From Myxococcales bacterium (lineage in GTDB: Bacteria > Myxococcota_A > Polyangia > Fen-1088), in assembly GCA_022184915.1 (NCBI GenBank), contig JAGTJU010000003.1, positions 310,001 to 374,000 on the forward strand: a DNA stretch of 64,000 nucleotides, in the 5' to 3' direction. The notes under the pieces were generated by a model, which did not search any database, was not told where the DNA came from, and saw nothing but the letters and a program-made list of their open reading frames with translations. Made by a program: the position numbers and the translations under genes. Shown here piece after piece: positions 44,866 to 53,725 of the stretch; position 1 is the stretch's first letter, and the number at the start of each line of letters is the position of its first letter.

Positions 44866-46092
44866 TCAGAAGGTATTCGAGATCATGCGCCGGAACTTCT
44901 CGAAGAAGCTTCGTCGGCGCGGCCCTTCGGCGTGCGTGTCCATGCCTTGCTGCTGGGCCCCGTAGAGCACGAGGCCAAGGCCCGTGGCAAACGCGGGGGT
45001 CTTCACCGCATCGGCCAGCCCCCCCACGCCCTTGGGTGTACCCACGCGCACGGGAAGGCCCAGGATCTCTTCCGCCAGCTCGGCCATTCCCGGCAGCTGC
45101 GTGGCGCCACCCGTGATCACCGCGCCCGACGCCAGCAAGTCCTCGCAGCCAAGCCGCGCGATCTCGCCCTTGACCAGCTGGAAGATCTCTTCGACCCGCG
45201 GCTGGATGATGTCGCGGCAAAGCATCTGGCGGGACAGCACCCGCGGTTCGCGCCCGCCCACGGAAGGTACCTCGATGGTCTCGCCCTCCTCGACCATGCT
45301 GGCCGTGGCGCAGCCGAAGTGGTGCTTGATGCGCTCGGCCTCGTGGGGCGGCGTGCGCAGGCCAAACGCGATGTCGCTCGTCAGCTGGTGGCCACCGATG
45401 GGCAGCACCGACGTGTGGGCCACGGCGCCGTCGCAGAACACGGCGATGTCCGTGGTGCCCCCACCGATGTCCACCAGGGCCACACCCAGGCCCTTTTCGT
45501 CCTCCTCCAACACCGCTTCGCCCGAGGCCAGCGGCTCGAGCACGATGTCGAGCACCTCGAGATCGGCGCGCGTGCAACACTTCACGATGTTCTGGGCGGC
45601 GGCGGCCGCGGCGGTGACGATGTGTACCCGGGCCTCGAGCCGCACCCCACACATGCCGAGCGGCTCCCGCACGCCGTCTTGGCCATCGATCTGATACTCC
45701 TGGGGCAACACGTGCACGATGTGACGATCGGCCGGCAGCGCGATCGCACGCGCGAGATCCAGCACCTTGGCCACGTCCGTGGGCCGGACCTCTTTGTCCT
45801 TGATCGCCACCGTGCCCGTGGAGTTCACGCCCTTGATGTGCCCACCGGCCACCCCCACGTAAACCTGCGAGATCTCGCAGCCGGACATGCCCTCGGCTTC
45901 GGCCACGGCCTGCTTGATCGCCGCAACGGTCGAATCGATGTTGACGATCACGCCCTTTTTGAGACCGCGCGAAAGCTGGGTGCCCACCCCAATGACGTCC
46001 AACCCGTCCTCGCCCCGTTCGGCGACGACACAGGCGATCTTGGTGGTCCCGATGTCCAGCCCCACGATGATGTCGGAACTCCGTCTGGCCAT
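44866..46092 (-). CDS. ftsA: cell division protein FtsA
   Basis: 408 residues from ATG 46092. Actin-like motifs: IIVGLDIGTTKIACVVAERG, ALVDIGGGTTDIAVFCDGAVAH, and GAVITGGATQLPGM; the C-terminal amphipathic helix is RRRSFFEKFRRMISNTF, the membrane anchor. It tethers FtsZ to the membrane. The 1C-like insert LEARVHIVTAAAAAAQN is present. 138 bases separate it from ftsZ. Confidence 0.97.
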   Translation of the reverse strand: MARRSSDIIVGLDIGTTKIACVVAERGEDGLDVIGVGTQLSRGLKKGVIVNIDSTVAAIKQAVAEAEGMSGCEISQVYVGVAGGHIKGVNSTGTVAIKDKEVRPTDVAKVLDLARAIALPADRHIVHVLPQEYQIDGQDGVREPLGMCGVRLEARVHIVTAAAAAAQNIVKCCTRADLEVLDIVLEPLASGEAVLEEDEKGLGVALVDIGGGTTDIAVFCDGAVAHTSVLPIGGHQLTSDIAFGLRTPPHEAERIKHHFGCATASMVEEGETIEVPSVGGREPRVLSRQMLCRDIIQPRVEEIFQLVKGEIARLGCEDLLASGAVITGGATQLPGMAELAEEILGLPVRVGTPKGVGGLADAVKTPAFATGLGLVLYGAQQQGMDTHAEGPRRRSFFEKFRRMISNTF

Positions 46093-46114
46093 GTGATGTC
46101 TCTTTCTTCGCCGC

Positions 46115-47011
46115 TTAGCTGTCGCCCAAAGTGAGCCGCAACGAAACCCGGCTTTTCGGCGAGCCGTCCAGATGGACCACCCGCAACGAACCGGGGCCGT
46201 CGAGGCCCGCATTCTCGAGAGCATCGAGGATCTGGTCGAGACGCGCCAATTTTTCACCATGCGCTTCCCGGCCCAGCCGCACCTCCGCCCCCGTATCCAG
46301 AAAGTACAAGGAGAACCCGTAGCGCGCGTCGATGCGCACCTCCGACAGAGGCGGCCGGGACGTGACCGCCCGGTAGGTCTCGAGCAGCTTCAGAGCCTGC
46401 TTGTAAGCGGCCCTGACGGCCGCCGGCTCTTCGGTGTACCGCTGCCGATCGAGGCCAGTCAGCACCACGAGCCCCGCCGCCTCAGACGTGGTCGCGCGCT
46501 TGAAGGGCAAACCCTCGGGATCAACCAAATAAAGTCCACCCAACATCGCCGCGGCCGCAACCCGCCGTTCGATCACGTCGATCTGCAGGGTCGAAGGCAA
46601 CTTGCGCTCGACGTGCACCGACTGTACCCAGGGGTGCCGGGCCACGCGGGCCGCGATCGCGTCGGGGTCGAGGGCCAGCAACCGTTCACCCGGGCGCACC
46701 GCCGCCAGCGCGATGATCTCGGACGAGCTCACGCGTTCGACAGGGCCCACCAGAATCTGCGCCACGGCAAAGCGGGGCGACTCCAGCACGTGCTCTAGGG
46801 CCCAGCGCCCCCCGAACACCACACCCACAAGAAAGCCGACCACCGCCACAGGGCGCGCCAGGCGGCGCAGCACCCCGGCCCCCCCCCGCGCGCCCGTGGC
46901 AAGACCCTCGGCGAGCGCCACGAACAGAGGTCGCCTCTCCAACATCACACGACGGTTCGCCTTGCGACGGCGCCGGCGCGGAATCTCGACGGCAAGGGTC
47001 TGCCCTCTCAC
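46115..47011 (-). CDS. ftsQ: cell division protein FtsQ
   Basis: 298 residues from GTG 47011, overlapping the murC stop by 4 bases. Very basic cytoplasmic N-terminus (PRRRRRKANRRV), one helix (VAVVGFLVGVVFGGRWAL), then the POTRA domain (VAQILVGPVERVSSSEIIALAAVRPGERLLALD) and the FtsQ/DivIB beta domain (HPWVQSVHVERKLPSTLQIDVIERR). Periplasmic member of the FtsQLB complex. Confidence 0.95.
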   Translation of the reverse strand: MRGQTLAVEIPRRRRRKANRRVMLERRPLFVALAEGLATGARGGAGVLRRLARPVAVVGFLVGVVFGGRWALEHVLESPRFAVAQILVGPVERVSSSEIIALAAVRPGERLLALDPDAIAARVARHPWVQSVHVERKLPSTLQIDVIERRVAAAAMLGGLYLVDPEGLPFKRATTSEAAGLVVLTGLDRQRYTEEPAAVRAAYKQALKLLETYRAVTSRPPLSEVRIDARYGFSLYFLDTGAEVRLGREAHGEKLARLDQILDALENAGLDGPGSLRVVHLDGSPKSRVSLRLTLGDS

Positions 47012-48384
47012 GTGCGCGCGCCCCCCGGCGGCGAGAGGGCGGCCAGCACCTCGGCCCCCACCTTCGTGATGTCGCCCGCCCCCAGCGTGAGCAAGAGATC
47101 ACCCGGGCGCACGAGCTGCGCGAGCGCGGCGCCCAGCGAAGGCCGCGGCACGTGAAGGGGTGCCTGCGCGGGAGGAAAACCCGCCAGCAGCACATCGAGC
47201 GTGCCGCCGGCGAGCGGCGCTTCACCCGCAGCGTAGATGTCCGTCACCACGAGCACGTCGGCGCCACCCAGCGAAGGGGCAAAGTCCTCGAGCAGATCGC
47301 GGGTCCGCGAGTACCGGTGGGGTTGGAACGCTACCACCAAACGGCGCTGGAAGAGCTTGGCCGCCGCAATCGTCGCCGCGATCTCGGTGGGGTGGTGCCC
47401 ATAATCGTCGACGACCAGCACCCCGCCCGCCTCGCCGCGCACGGAAAACCGGCGATCGACGCCGTCGAAGGCCCCGAGCGCCTGCACGTAGGTCCCAAAG
47501 GGAACGCCGAGAAAATCGGCGACGGCCAGCGCACCCAGCGCGTTGCGTGCGTAGTGCACCCCCGGCATGCGCACGTGAACCTCGCCGAGCAGCTTGCCCT
47601 TGTGTTCGACGGCCATCCGCGTGCCCTGGGCCGTGGTTTCGAGCAAACTGCCGCGGTAGTCGCCCGCTGACAGGCCGTACGTCACGTGCCGCTTGAGCAG
47701 CTGGGGCGCCAGCGCCGCCGCGGCCGCGTCGTCGGCGCACAGGACCACCAGCCCATAAAACGGCACCTTGTTCGCGAAGTCGATGAACGCGTCCCGCAGG
47801 GCCTCCATGTCACCGTAGTGGTCCATGTGCTCACGATCCAGGTTCGTGATGAGCGCCACCATGGGAAACAGGTGACGGAACGAGCCGTCGGACTCGTCGG
47901 CCTCGGCCACCAGGATCTCACCGTGCCCCAGGCGGGCGTTCGAGCCCAGCGCCTGGGCCTTGCCCCCGATCACCACGGTGGGATCCATGTTGGCCGCGGC
48001 GAACACCGAGGCCAGCATGGTGGTGGTGCTCGTCTTGCCGTGCGAGCCCGCCACCGCCACGCCGTCTTTGACCCGCATGAGCTCGCCCAGCATCTCGGCC
48101 CTGGGGATCACCGGGATGTCCTGGGCCCGCGCCCGCTGCACCTCGGGGTTGTCGGGCCTGACGGCGCTCGAGACCACCACCACGTCGGCGCCCGCCATGT
48201 GTTCGGCCTTGTGGCCGATCCCGATGCGCGCTCCCAACGTGGTCAGCCGCCGCGTGACCTCGGTTTCGTGCAGGTCGGAGCCCGAGACGTGGTAGCCCAG
48301 GTTCAAGAGCACCTCGGCGATCCCGGACATACCAATGCCCCCGATGCCCACGAAGTGGATGGCGACGTCTCGTTTGCGGAACAT
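47008..48384 (-). CDS. murC: UDP-N-acetylmuramate--L-alanine ligase MurC
   Basis: 458 residues from ATG 48384. N-terminal UDP-binding GIGGIGMSGIAEVLLNLGYHVSGSD, ATP loop VAGSHGKTSTTTML, central LVAEADESDGSF, and C-terminal VVDDYGHHPTEIAATI. Adds L-Ala to UDP-MurNAc in peptidoglycan synthesis. No murB or ddl between it and ftsQ, unlike most dcw clusters. Full length for the family. Confidence 0.97.
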   Translation of the reverse strand: MFRKRDVAIHFVGIGGIGMSGIAEVLLNLGYHVSGSDLHETEVTRRLTTLGARIGIGHKAEHMAGADVVVVSSAVRPDNPEVQRARAQDIPVIPRAEMLGELMRVKDGVAVAGSHGKTSTTTMLASVFAAANMDPTVVIGGKAQALGSNARLGHGEILVAEADESDGSFRHLFPMVALITNLDREHMDHYGDMEALRDAFIDFANKVPFYGLVVLCADDAAAAALAPQLLKRHVTYGLSAGDYRGSLLETTAQGTRMAVEHKGKLLGEVHVRMPGVHYARNALGALAVADFLGVPFGTYVQALGAFDGVDRRFSVRGEAGGVLVVDDYGHHPTEIAATIAAAKLFQRRLVVAFQPHRYSRTRDLLEDFAPSLGGADVLVVTDIYAAGEAPLAGGTLDVLLAGFPPAQAPLHVPRPSLGAALAQLVRPGDLLLTLGAGDITKVGAEVLAALSPPGGART

Positions 48385-48475
48385 GGTTGACCGTCTCCCA
48401 ATCTGCGCCAAGGCGGGGGACGGTCCAAATTTTCGCACCCGCCGGGCGCGCCGCAGGCGCCAGGGCCGGGCGTCG

Positions 48476-48496
48476 CAGGCGGCACCAGGCCGCCTG
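48476..48496 (-). terminator. perfect 8-bp hairpin downstream of the EEP-fold gene
   Basis: CAGGCGGC-ACCAG-GCCGCCTG, 14 bases past the stop of the minus-strand EEP-fold gene and about 90 bases before the murC start. Likely separates the two transcription units; no U-run. Confidence 0.5.
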
Positions 48497-48509
48497 GACC
48501 GTGACGCGG

Positions 48510-49619
48510 TCAGCGGGCGGCGTCCGGAACCAGGGACAAGGTCATCACCACGCCCAGGTGGTCCGAGGCCGTGAGCCCCCCGGGCGTGCGCGCGGGCAGG
48601 CCCACCAACGCGGGCCCGCGGGCTGCCACGTCGCCGCGGGTCAACACCAGATCGATGCGGCTGTCGAGGGCCGCGGGATCGCCGGCGGCCAGGTCCACGC
48701 AGCAGGTGTATCCAGGATCGCCCGGGCGTACGTTTTCCCACGGATCTCGGAAGAGGGTGCGAAGGAACCCGTAGCTGCGGGTCGAGCTGCGGTCTGCGGC
48801 GCTGTTGAAGTCTCCCAACAAGAGCACGGGCCCCGCGACAGGCCGCAGGCGCTCAACGAGTTCGTCGGCTTGAGCCTCCTGAAACGACTGGAGGAGGCCC
48901 CCCACTTCGAGGTGAGCATTGCCGAAGGTAAAGCGCGCCGTCCCCGCGCCCGAAGACGCCACCGTCTCGACGGTGCTGTAGCCACGCCGGATCTCGACCC
49001 GTGGCCCCGCTGCGCCTCCCACGTTGACCGTGAGATAGTTGGTGAACACGGTGGTGGTGGCGCCCGACACGAGCACCCCGGGCTTGGCGAGCGTGACGTC
49101 CCGGTCGGTCATACGCAGGTCGACGAGCTCCGTGCCGAGGCGCACCGGCAGCTCCACGTCGCTCAGCACGTTCTGCACCGCCACGACGTAGGTCAGCCCG
49201 CGGGCGGCAAGCTCAGCCTGAAGGATCGCGAGGAAGTCGAGCACCACCTCACTGGCGTTGACGCCCGGCACGGTCGCAAAGTCACTCGGGGACTGGCGCC
49301 GGTAGATCTCCACCTCCTGCAGAGCCAGCAGATCGGGCGCGTGGAGCGCCACTTCTTCAGCGAGCAGCTTGGCCCGCGCCGGGAAGTCGCTGCGCAAGAC
49401 CTCGGCCCAAAACGCAGCGGCCAGGTCGGGCACGGCGTCCACGCTCGGCGCCAGGAGCACGTTGCTGATGTCCGCCCCCAGGTAGAGGTTGCGGGTCATG
49501 ACCGACACGTCGACGCGGGGGCCCTCGTAGGAGTCCTCGCCCCCTCCACACCCGACCGCGGCCCACAAGGCCACCCCCAGCCGCACGGCCAAACCCACGC
49601 CCGAACCGGTACTCGACAT
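48510..49619 (-). CDS. lipoprotein of the endonuclease/exonuclease/phosphatase (EEP) fold
   Basis: 369 residues. The N-terminus ends in AAVGC (Cys near 24), a probable lipobox. EEP motifs in order: VMTRNLYLGAD (Asn), LLALQEVEIY (Glu), GPVLLLGDFNSAAD (Asp, Asn) and SDHLGVVM (His). Secreted members hydrolyse phosphodiesters of DNA, lipids or inositol phosphates. Its place between murC and a transglutaminase is not informative. Extra Cys (YTCCVD) suggest a disulfide. Confidence 0.85.
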   Translation of the reverse strand: MSSTGSGVGLAVRLGVALWAAVGCGGGEDSYEGPRVDVSVMTRNLYLGADISNVLLAPSVDAVPDLAAAFWAEVLRSDFPARAKLLAEEVALHAPDLLALQEVEIYRRQSPSDFATVPGVNASEVVLDFLAILQAELAARGLTYVVAVQNVLSDVELPVRLGTELVDLRMTDRDVTLAKPGVLVSGATTTVFTNYLTVNVGGAAGPRVEIRRGYSTVETVASSGAGTARFTFGNAHLEVGGLLQSFQEAQADELVERLRPVAGPVLLLGDFNSAADRSSTRSYGFLRTLFRDPWENVRPGDPGYTCCVDLAAGDPAALDSRIDLVLTRGDVAARGPALVGLPARTPGGLTASDHLGVVMTLSLVPDAAR

Positions 49620-49664
49620 CCCGTGCAGGATACCCGGTTCGGGCGCCCTCGGCCCGCGTAGCGC

Positions 49665-52600
49665 TCAGCCGACGGGGCGGCGGAGATCGAGGGTCAGGGG
49701 GAAGCGGGGGTTGGGTTCCGCGGCGGGCTCCGTCATGCGGCCCGGCGTATGGCCGAGCGCAAAGAAGCGGCTCACCCGACGCCCTTCGGCCTCGAGCCCG
49801 TTCGAGGGGAAGCGGTCGTAGCTGCGTCCCCCCGGATGCGCCACGTGGTACGAGCAGCCGCCCACGGAGCGCGACGACCAGGTGTCGAGCATGTCGAACA
49901 CGAGCGGCGTGTGGATACCCACCGTAGGGTGCAGTGCGGACGGGGGCGCCCAGGCCTTGTAGCGCACACCCGCCACGTACTCTCCATTGGTTCCCGTGGG
50001 GGCCAGCGGCACGCGACGCCCGTTGCAGGTCAGCACATGTCGGGGATCCGTCATGTTCCTCACCTTCACCTCGAGCCGCTCGACCGAAGAGTCGACGTAG
50101 CGGGCCGTGCCCCCGGCGGCGACCTCTTCGCCCAGCACATGCCAGGGCTCGATCGCTTGCCGCAGCTCCACCTCCACGCCATCCACCGTCGTGCGACCGT
50201 AAAGCGGAAAGCGGAACTCGTGGTGAGGGGCAAACCATGCCGGGTCGAAGGTGAAGCCGGCTTGGCCGAGATCGAAGAGCACGTCGCGGAAGTCCTGCGC
50301 CACGAAGTGAGGCAGCAGGAACTTGTCGTGCAAGGAGGTGCCCCAGCGCACGAGCTTGCGGCGGTAAGGCTCACGCCAGAACCAGGCCACGAGCGCCCGT
50401 ACGAGCAATTGCTGGGCGCAGCTCATGCGAGCATCCGGGGGCATCTCGAACGCACGCAGCTCGAGCAAGCCCTGCCGCCCGCTGGCGCTGTCGGGGCTGT
50501 AGAGCTTGTCGATGCACATCTCCGTGCGGTGGGTGTTGCCCGTAACGTCGATGAGCAGGTTCCGGAACAGGCGGTCCACCAACCACGGCGGCGGGTTCGA
50601 GGCCCAGGCATCGAGCTGGCCAAAGGCCACTTCGATCTCGTCCAGGGCGTCGTGACGAGCTTCGTCGATCCGCGGCGCCTGGCTGGTCGGCCCCACGAAG
50701 AGCCCCGAAAACAGGAAGGACAGCGAGGGGTGGTTCACCCAGTACGACAAGAGGCTGCGCAACAGATCGGGGCGCCTCAAAATGGGGCTGTCGGTGGGCG
50801 TGGCCCCTCCCAACACCAGATGGTTGCCGCCCCCCGTGCCCGTATGCCGGCCGTCCAACATGAACTTCTCGGTGCCGAGCCGCGTTTTGTGGGCCTCTTC
50901 GTAAAGGGCCAACGTGTTGTCGACGAGCGCCGGCCAGGACGCCGCGGGGTGGATGTTCACCTCCAGCACGCCGGGATCAGGCGTGACCTGAATCTTCGTC
51001 AGGCGGTGGTCGCTCGGCGGATGGTAGCCCTCGAGCCGCACCTTCACGCCGAGCGCGCGCGCCGTTTCCTCGATGTTGGTGACGAGGTCCAGGTACTCCT
51101 CGAGGCAGGTCGTGGGCGGCATGAACACGCATAGATGTCCCTGGCGTGGTTCCACACACAAGGCGGTGCGCGAGAGGTTCTCGGCCGAAGCCCCGGGCGC
51201 GGGCGGCGTGGGTGTGCCCTTGGGGCCACTCTCTGCCGTGAGCGGCCGCGCCTGCCGGACCCACTCGTCCCGCGCCGGCAGCGGCGTGCGCCGTGCGGTG
51301 GGGTCCTGCTCGTAGTGGTAGAGCATGTGGCCCGGGCTCGACCAGGGCAGCGAATCGAGCGGGAGCCGGTAGCCCATGGCGCTGTCGCCCGGGATGAGAT
51401 ACATGCGCTCGGCGCGCACGAACCAGCGGCCCGTCACCCAGCGAAACCGCCTGTCGGTTTCGTAAACGGCCCGCAGCGGCAAGGCGTAGCCCACCACCGT
51501 CTTGAGGCCCTGCTCGAACACGTCGTGCAGCCGCTTGCGTTCCATCGCGTCCTCGAGGCGGGACTCGAAGGGGTCGACGTTGACGGGCAGCCGGCGCTCC
51601 CGCCAGAGGTAGTACCAGGCGTCTTCATAGCCCGGGATTGCAAAGCCCTTGGCCACACCCAGCCGCTGTGCCAGCTCGTCGACGAACAGTTTGGCTTGCT
51701 CGGCGGTGGCCTTGCCCGGCGCCTGGCTCGACGAAAAGAGCTTGGGATCCGTCCACACGGGCTCGCCGTCTTTGCGGAAGTAGATCGAGTACGCCCAGCG
51801 AGGCAGCGGCTCACCCGGGTACCACTTGCCTTGACCATGGTGCAGGAACCCGCCCGGGGCGAACCTATCGAGCAGGCGGTGCGAGAGCTCGTCCGCCATG
51901 GCTTCCTTGTGAGGGCCAAGGGCGGCCATGTTCCACTCGGCGCCTTCCATGTCGTCGACCGAGACGAACGTGGGCTCACCACCCATCGTGAGGCGCACGT
52001 CACCGGCCTCGAGCACGGCATCCACCGCGTTTCCTGCCGCCACGATGGCGTGCCACTGCTCGTCGCTGTAGGGCTTCGTCGAACGGGGGCGATCCTCGAT
52101 GCGCTCGACGCGCATCGTGAACTTGAAGTCCTCGTTGAGCTTGTCGTCCTCGTGCTCTCGGTCCCACCCGAAGGAGCCGAAGATGGGCGCCGCCGTGGAA
52201 GGCTCGGCCGTGCAGGCCAGGGGGATGTGCCCCTCCGCCGCCAGAAGGCCGTTCGTCGCATCAAACCCGATCCAGCCCGCGCCCGGAAGGAACACCTCCG
52301 CCCAGGCGTGCAGATCGGTGCAATCCTCGAGCACCCCCGCCGGCCCCTCCAGGGGCTTTTTGTCGGCCTTGAGTTGGATCGAGTATCCCGAAACGAACCG
52401 CGCGCCAAAGCCCACCTGGCGCAGCGCCTGAACCATCAGCCAGGCGAAGTCGCGGCACGACCCATGGCCGCGGGTCAGGGTCTCCTCCGGCGTGAACACA
52501 CCGGGCTCCATGCGGATGTCGTACTTGAGCGCCGTCTGTACGGCGCGGTTGATGTCCACCAGCACATCGATGCTGCGGCGGCCCGGGCGCGCCAGGTCGG

Positions 52601-53006
52601 ACTTCAGGTGGCCGACGAAGTCGGCGAAGCGGCCGCCCCAAGCCTTCGTCTCACGATAGGGCGCCAGCTCCTGGGCCAACGCAGGTTCGTACGTGAAGGG
52701 GTAGTACTCGGCATCTTCGTCGAGAAAGAAGTCGAAGGGGTTGATGGTGGTCATCTCAGCCACCAGGTCCACCTCCACCTTCAAGTCGCGCGCGGCCTTC
52801 GGGAACACCAAACGAGCTTGGTAGTTGCCGAAGGGGTCCTGCTGCCAGTTGACGAAGTGATCGCCCGGCGAGACTTTCAGCGAATACGCCTGAATCGGCG
52901 TGCGGCAGTGAGGGGCCGGGCGCAGCCTCACCACGTGGGGCCCGAAATACACGGGGCGGTCGTATCGATAGGTGGTTTCGTGGTGCAGGGAGACCCGTAT
53001 GGACAT
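49665..53006 (-). CDS. transglutaminase-like protein fused to DUF2126 (putative amidoligase)
   Basis: 1113 residues from ATG 53006. Residues 1-90 are the Bact_transglu_N domain (VSLHHETTYRYDRPVYFGPH). The transglutaminase core follows with the Cys in GHGSCRDFAWLMVQAL, His in DLHAWAEVFLPGAG and Asp in GFDATNG. The second half is DUF2126 (putative amidoligase): HTGTGGGNHLVLGGATPTDSP, FLFSGLFVGPTSQAPR. This fusion is usually encoded beside an alpha-E protein and a circularly permuted ATP-grasp protein; both are absent here. The cognate substrate is unknown, likely a peptide or protein amide. Confidence 0.93.
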   Translation of the reverse strand: MSIRVSLHHETTYRYDRPVYFGPHVVRLRPAPHCRTPIQAYSLKVSPGDHFVNWQQDPFGNYQARLVFPKAARDLKVEVDLVAEMTTINPFDFFLDEDAEYYPFTYEPALAQELAPYRETKAWGGRFADFVGHLKSDLARPGRRSIDVLVDINRAVQTALKYDIRMEPGVFTPEETLTRGHGSCRDFAWLMVQALRQVGFGARFVSGYSIQLKADKKPLEGPAGVLEDCTDLHAWAEVFLPGAGWIGFDATNGLLAAEGHIPLACTAEPSTAAPIFGSFGWDREHEDDKLNEDFKFTMRVERIEDRPRSTKPYSDEQWHAIVAAGNAVDAVLEAGDVRLTMGGEPTFVSVDDMEGAEWNMAALGPHKEAMADELSHRLLDRFAPGGFLHHGQGKWYPGEPLPRWAYSIYFRKDGEPVWTDPKLFSSSQAPGKATAEQAKLFVDELAQRLGVAKGFAIPGYEDAWYYLWRERRLPVNVDPFESRLEDAMERKRLHDVFEQGLKTVVGYALPLRAVYETDRRFRWVTGRWFVRAERMYLIPGDSAMGYRLPLDSLPWSSPGHMLYHYEQDPTARRTPLPARDEWVRQARPLTAESGPKGTPTPPAPGASAENLSRTALCVEPRQGHLCVFMPPTTCLEEYLDLVTNIEETARALGVKVRLEGYHPPSDHRLTKIQVTPDPGVLEVNIHPAASWPALVDNTLALYEEAHKTRLGTEKFMLDGRHTGTGGGNHLVLGGATPTDSPILRRPDLLRSLLSYWVNHPSLSFLFSGLFVGPTSQAPRIDEARHDALDEIEVAFGQLDAWASNPPPWLVDRLFRNLLIDVTGNTHRTEMCIDKLYSPDSASGRQGLLELRAFEMPPDARMSCAQQLLVRALVAWFWREPYRRKLVRWGTSLHDKFLLPHFVAQDFRDVLFDLGQAGFTFDPAWFAPHHEFRFPLYGRTTVDGVEVELRQAIEPWHVLGEEVAAGGTARYVDSSVERLEVKVRNMTDPRHVLTCNGRRVPLAPTGTNGEYVAGVRYKAWAPPSALHPTVGIHTPLVFDMLDTWSSRSVGGCSYHVAHPGGRSYDRFPSNGLEAEGRRVSRFFALGHTPGRMTEPAAEPNPRFPLTLDLRRPVG

Positions 53007-53094
53007 GCGTTGGCTCGGAGCGCAGCATAGAGCCCTCTGTGTTAATGGTGCGTTTCCAAATGGGCAAATCACCGTAAAAATGCAGCCGCCAGAG

Positions 53095-53126
53095 GCCCGG
53101 GCCCCCCGATGGGCGCCCCCCCGGGC
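53095..53126 (-). terminator. GC-rich hairpin after the ferritin-like gene
   Basis: GCCCGGG (53095-53101) pairs with CCCGGGC (53120-53126), directly at the stop of the minus-strand ferritin-like gene and before the transglutaminase gene. Strong stem, 18-base loop, no U-run. Confidence 0.5.
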
Positions 53127-53575
53127 TAGCGCACCACCTCTTTGAGGGTGGACAGCATCTCGTGGGTCAGCACCTGAGCCGGCATGAGCTCCGTGGTCAC
53201 TTCAATCCGCGTGTCCACGTCGAGCTTCTCGAGGTTCTCCTCGTACTCCCGCAGCCCGTGGTCTTCCCCCTCCTCGAGCATGGCCAAGGTGGCACGGTCC
53301 CCGAGCAAAGTGGCACCGCCCTCGAGAAAGCGCGTGAACGCCCCCCACACACCCGACGTGTCAGCCGGCTGGCCTCCGAGCTGCGCCACCATCTCCCGCA
53401 GGCGCTCGGCGCGGTCCTGATGCGAAGCACGACAGGACTCGAGCTGTCCCTTGAGTTCGTCGTCTTCCAGGCGGTCCAGCGCCTTGTCATAGGTCTCGAC
53501 AGCCGCCAGCTCACCTCGCAGCAATTCGTTGAGGGCTTCAATCGTCGGCGCACCACTGTTTCGCATCGTTGCCAT
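53126..53575 (-). CDS. ferritin-like four-helix protein (DUF2383/PA2169-like)
   Basis: 149 residues from ATG 53575 with GGAAAGGAAAG upstream. Helix-rich throughout. IEALNELLRGELAAVETYDKAL holds the Glu/Tyr of the di-iron-like site, and SHQDRAERLREMVAQLGG supplies a His; ATLAMLEEGEDHGLREYEENL supplies Glu and His. This is the DUF2383 ferritin-like family, sometimes PA2169-type. Possible redox or stress protein, localisation cytoplasmic. Stand-alone gene with hairpin downstream. Confidence 0.88.
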   Translation of the reverse strand: MATMRNSGAPTIEALNELLRGELAAVETYDKALDRLEDDELKGQLESCRASHQDRAERLREMVAQLGGQPADTSGVWGAFTRFLEGGATLLGDRATLAMLEEGEDHGLREYEENLEKLDVDTRIEVTTELMPAQVLTHEMLSTLKEVVR

Positions 53576-53725
53576 GGCTTTCCTTTCCGAACGCTGTACC
53601 TTCGCGCGCACTGCCAGCACGACCGGTCGATACCTTCCGCGCCTCGCGCGGTCAGCACCGTCGGAATGTTTCAAGGCCCGTGCCACGACACGATTCAGGG
53701 CAGACGTGCTTGGCGCCTGGCCTTT

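Noticed and set aside
43751-45652. A 633-codon minus-strand frame in a different phase over ftsA and ftsZ
   Set aside because: Consists of His/Arg/Gly-rich nonsense; it is the +1 shadow of ftsA and ftsZ on the same strand.
51135-53030. A 631-codon plus-strand frame
   Set aside because: Antisense to the transglutaminase/DUF2126 gene, which has all catalytic residues.
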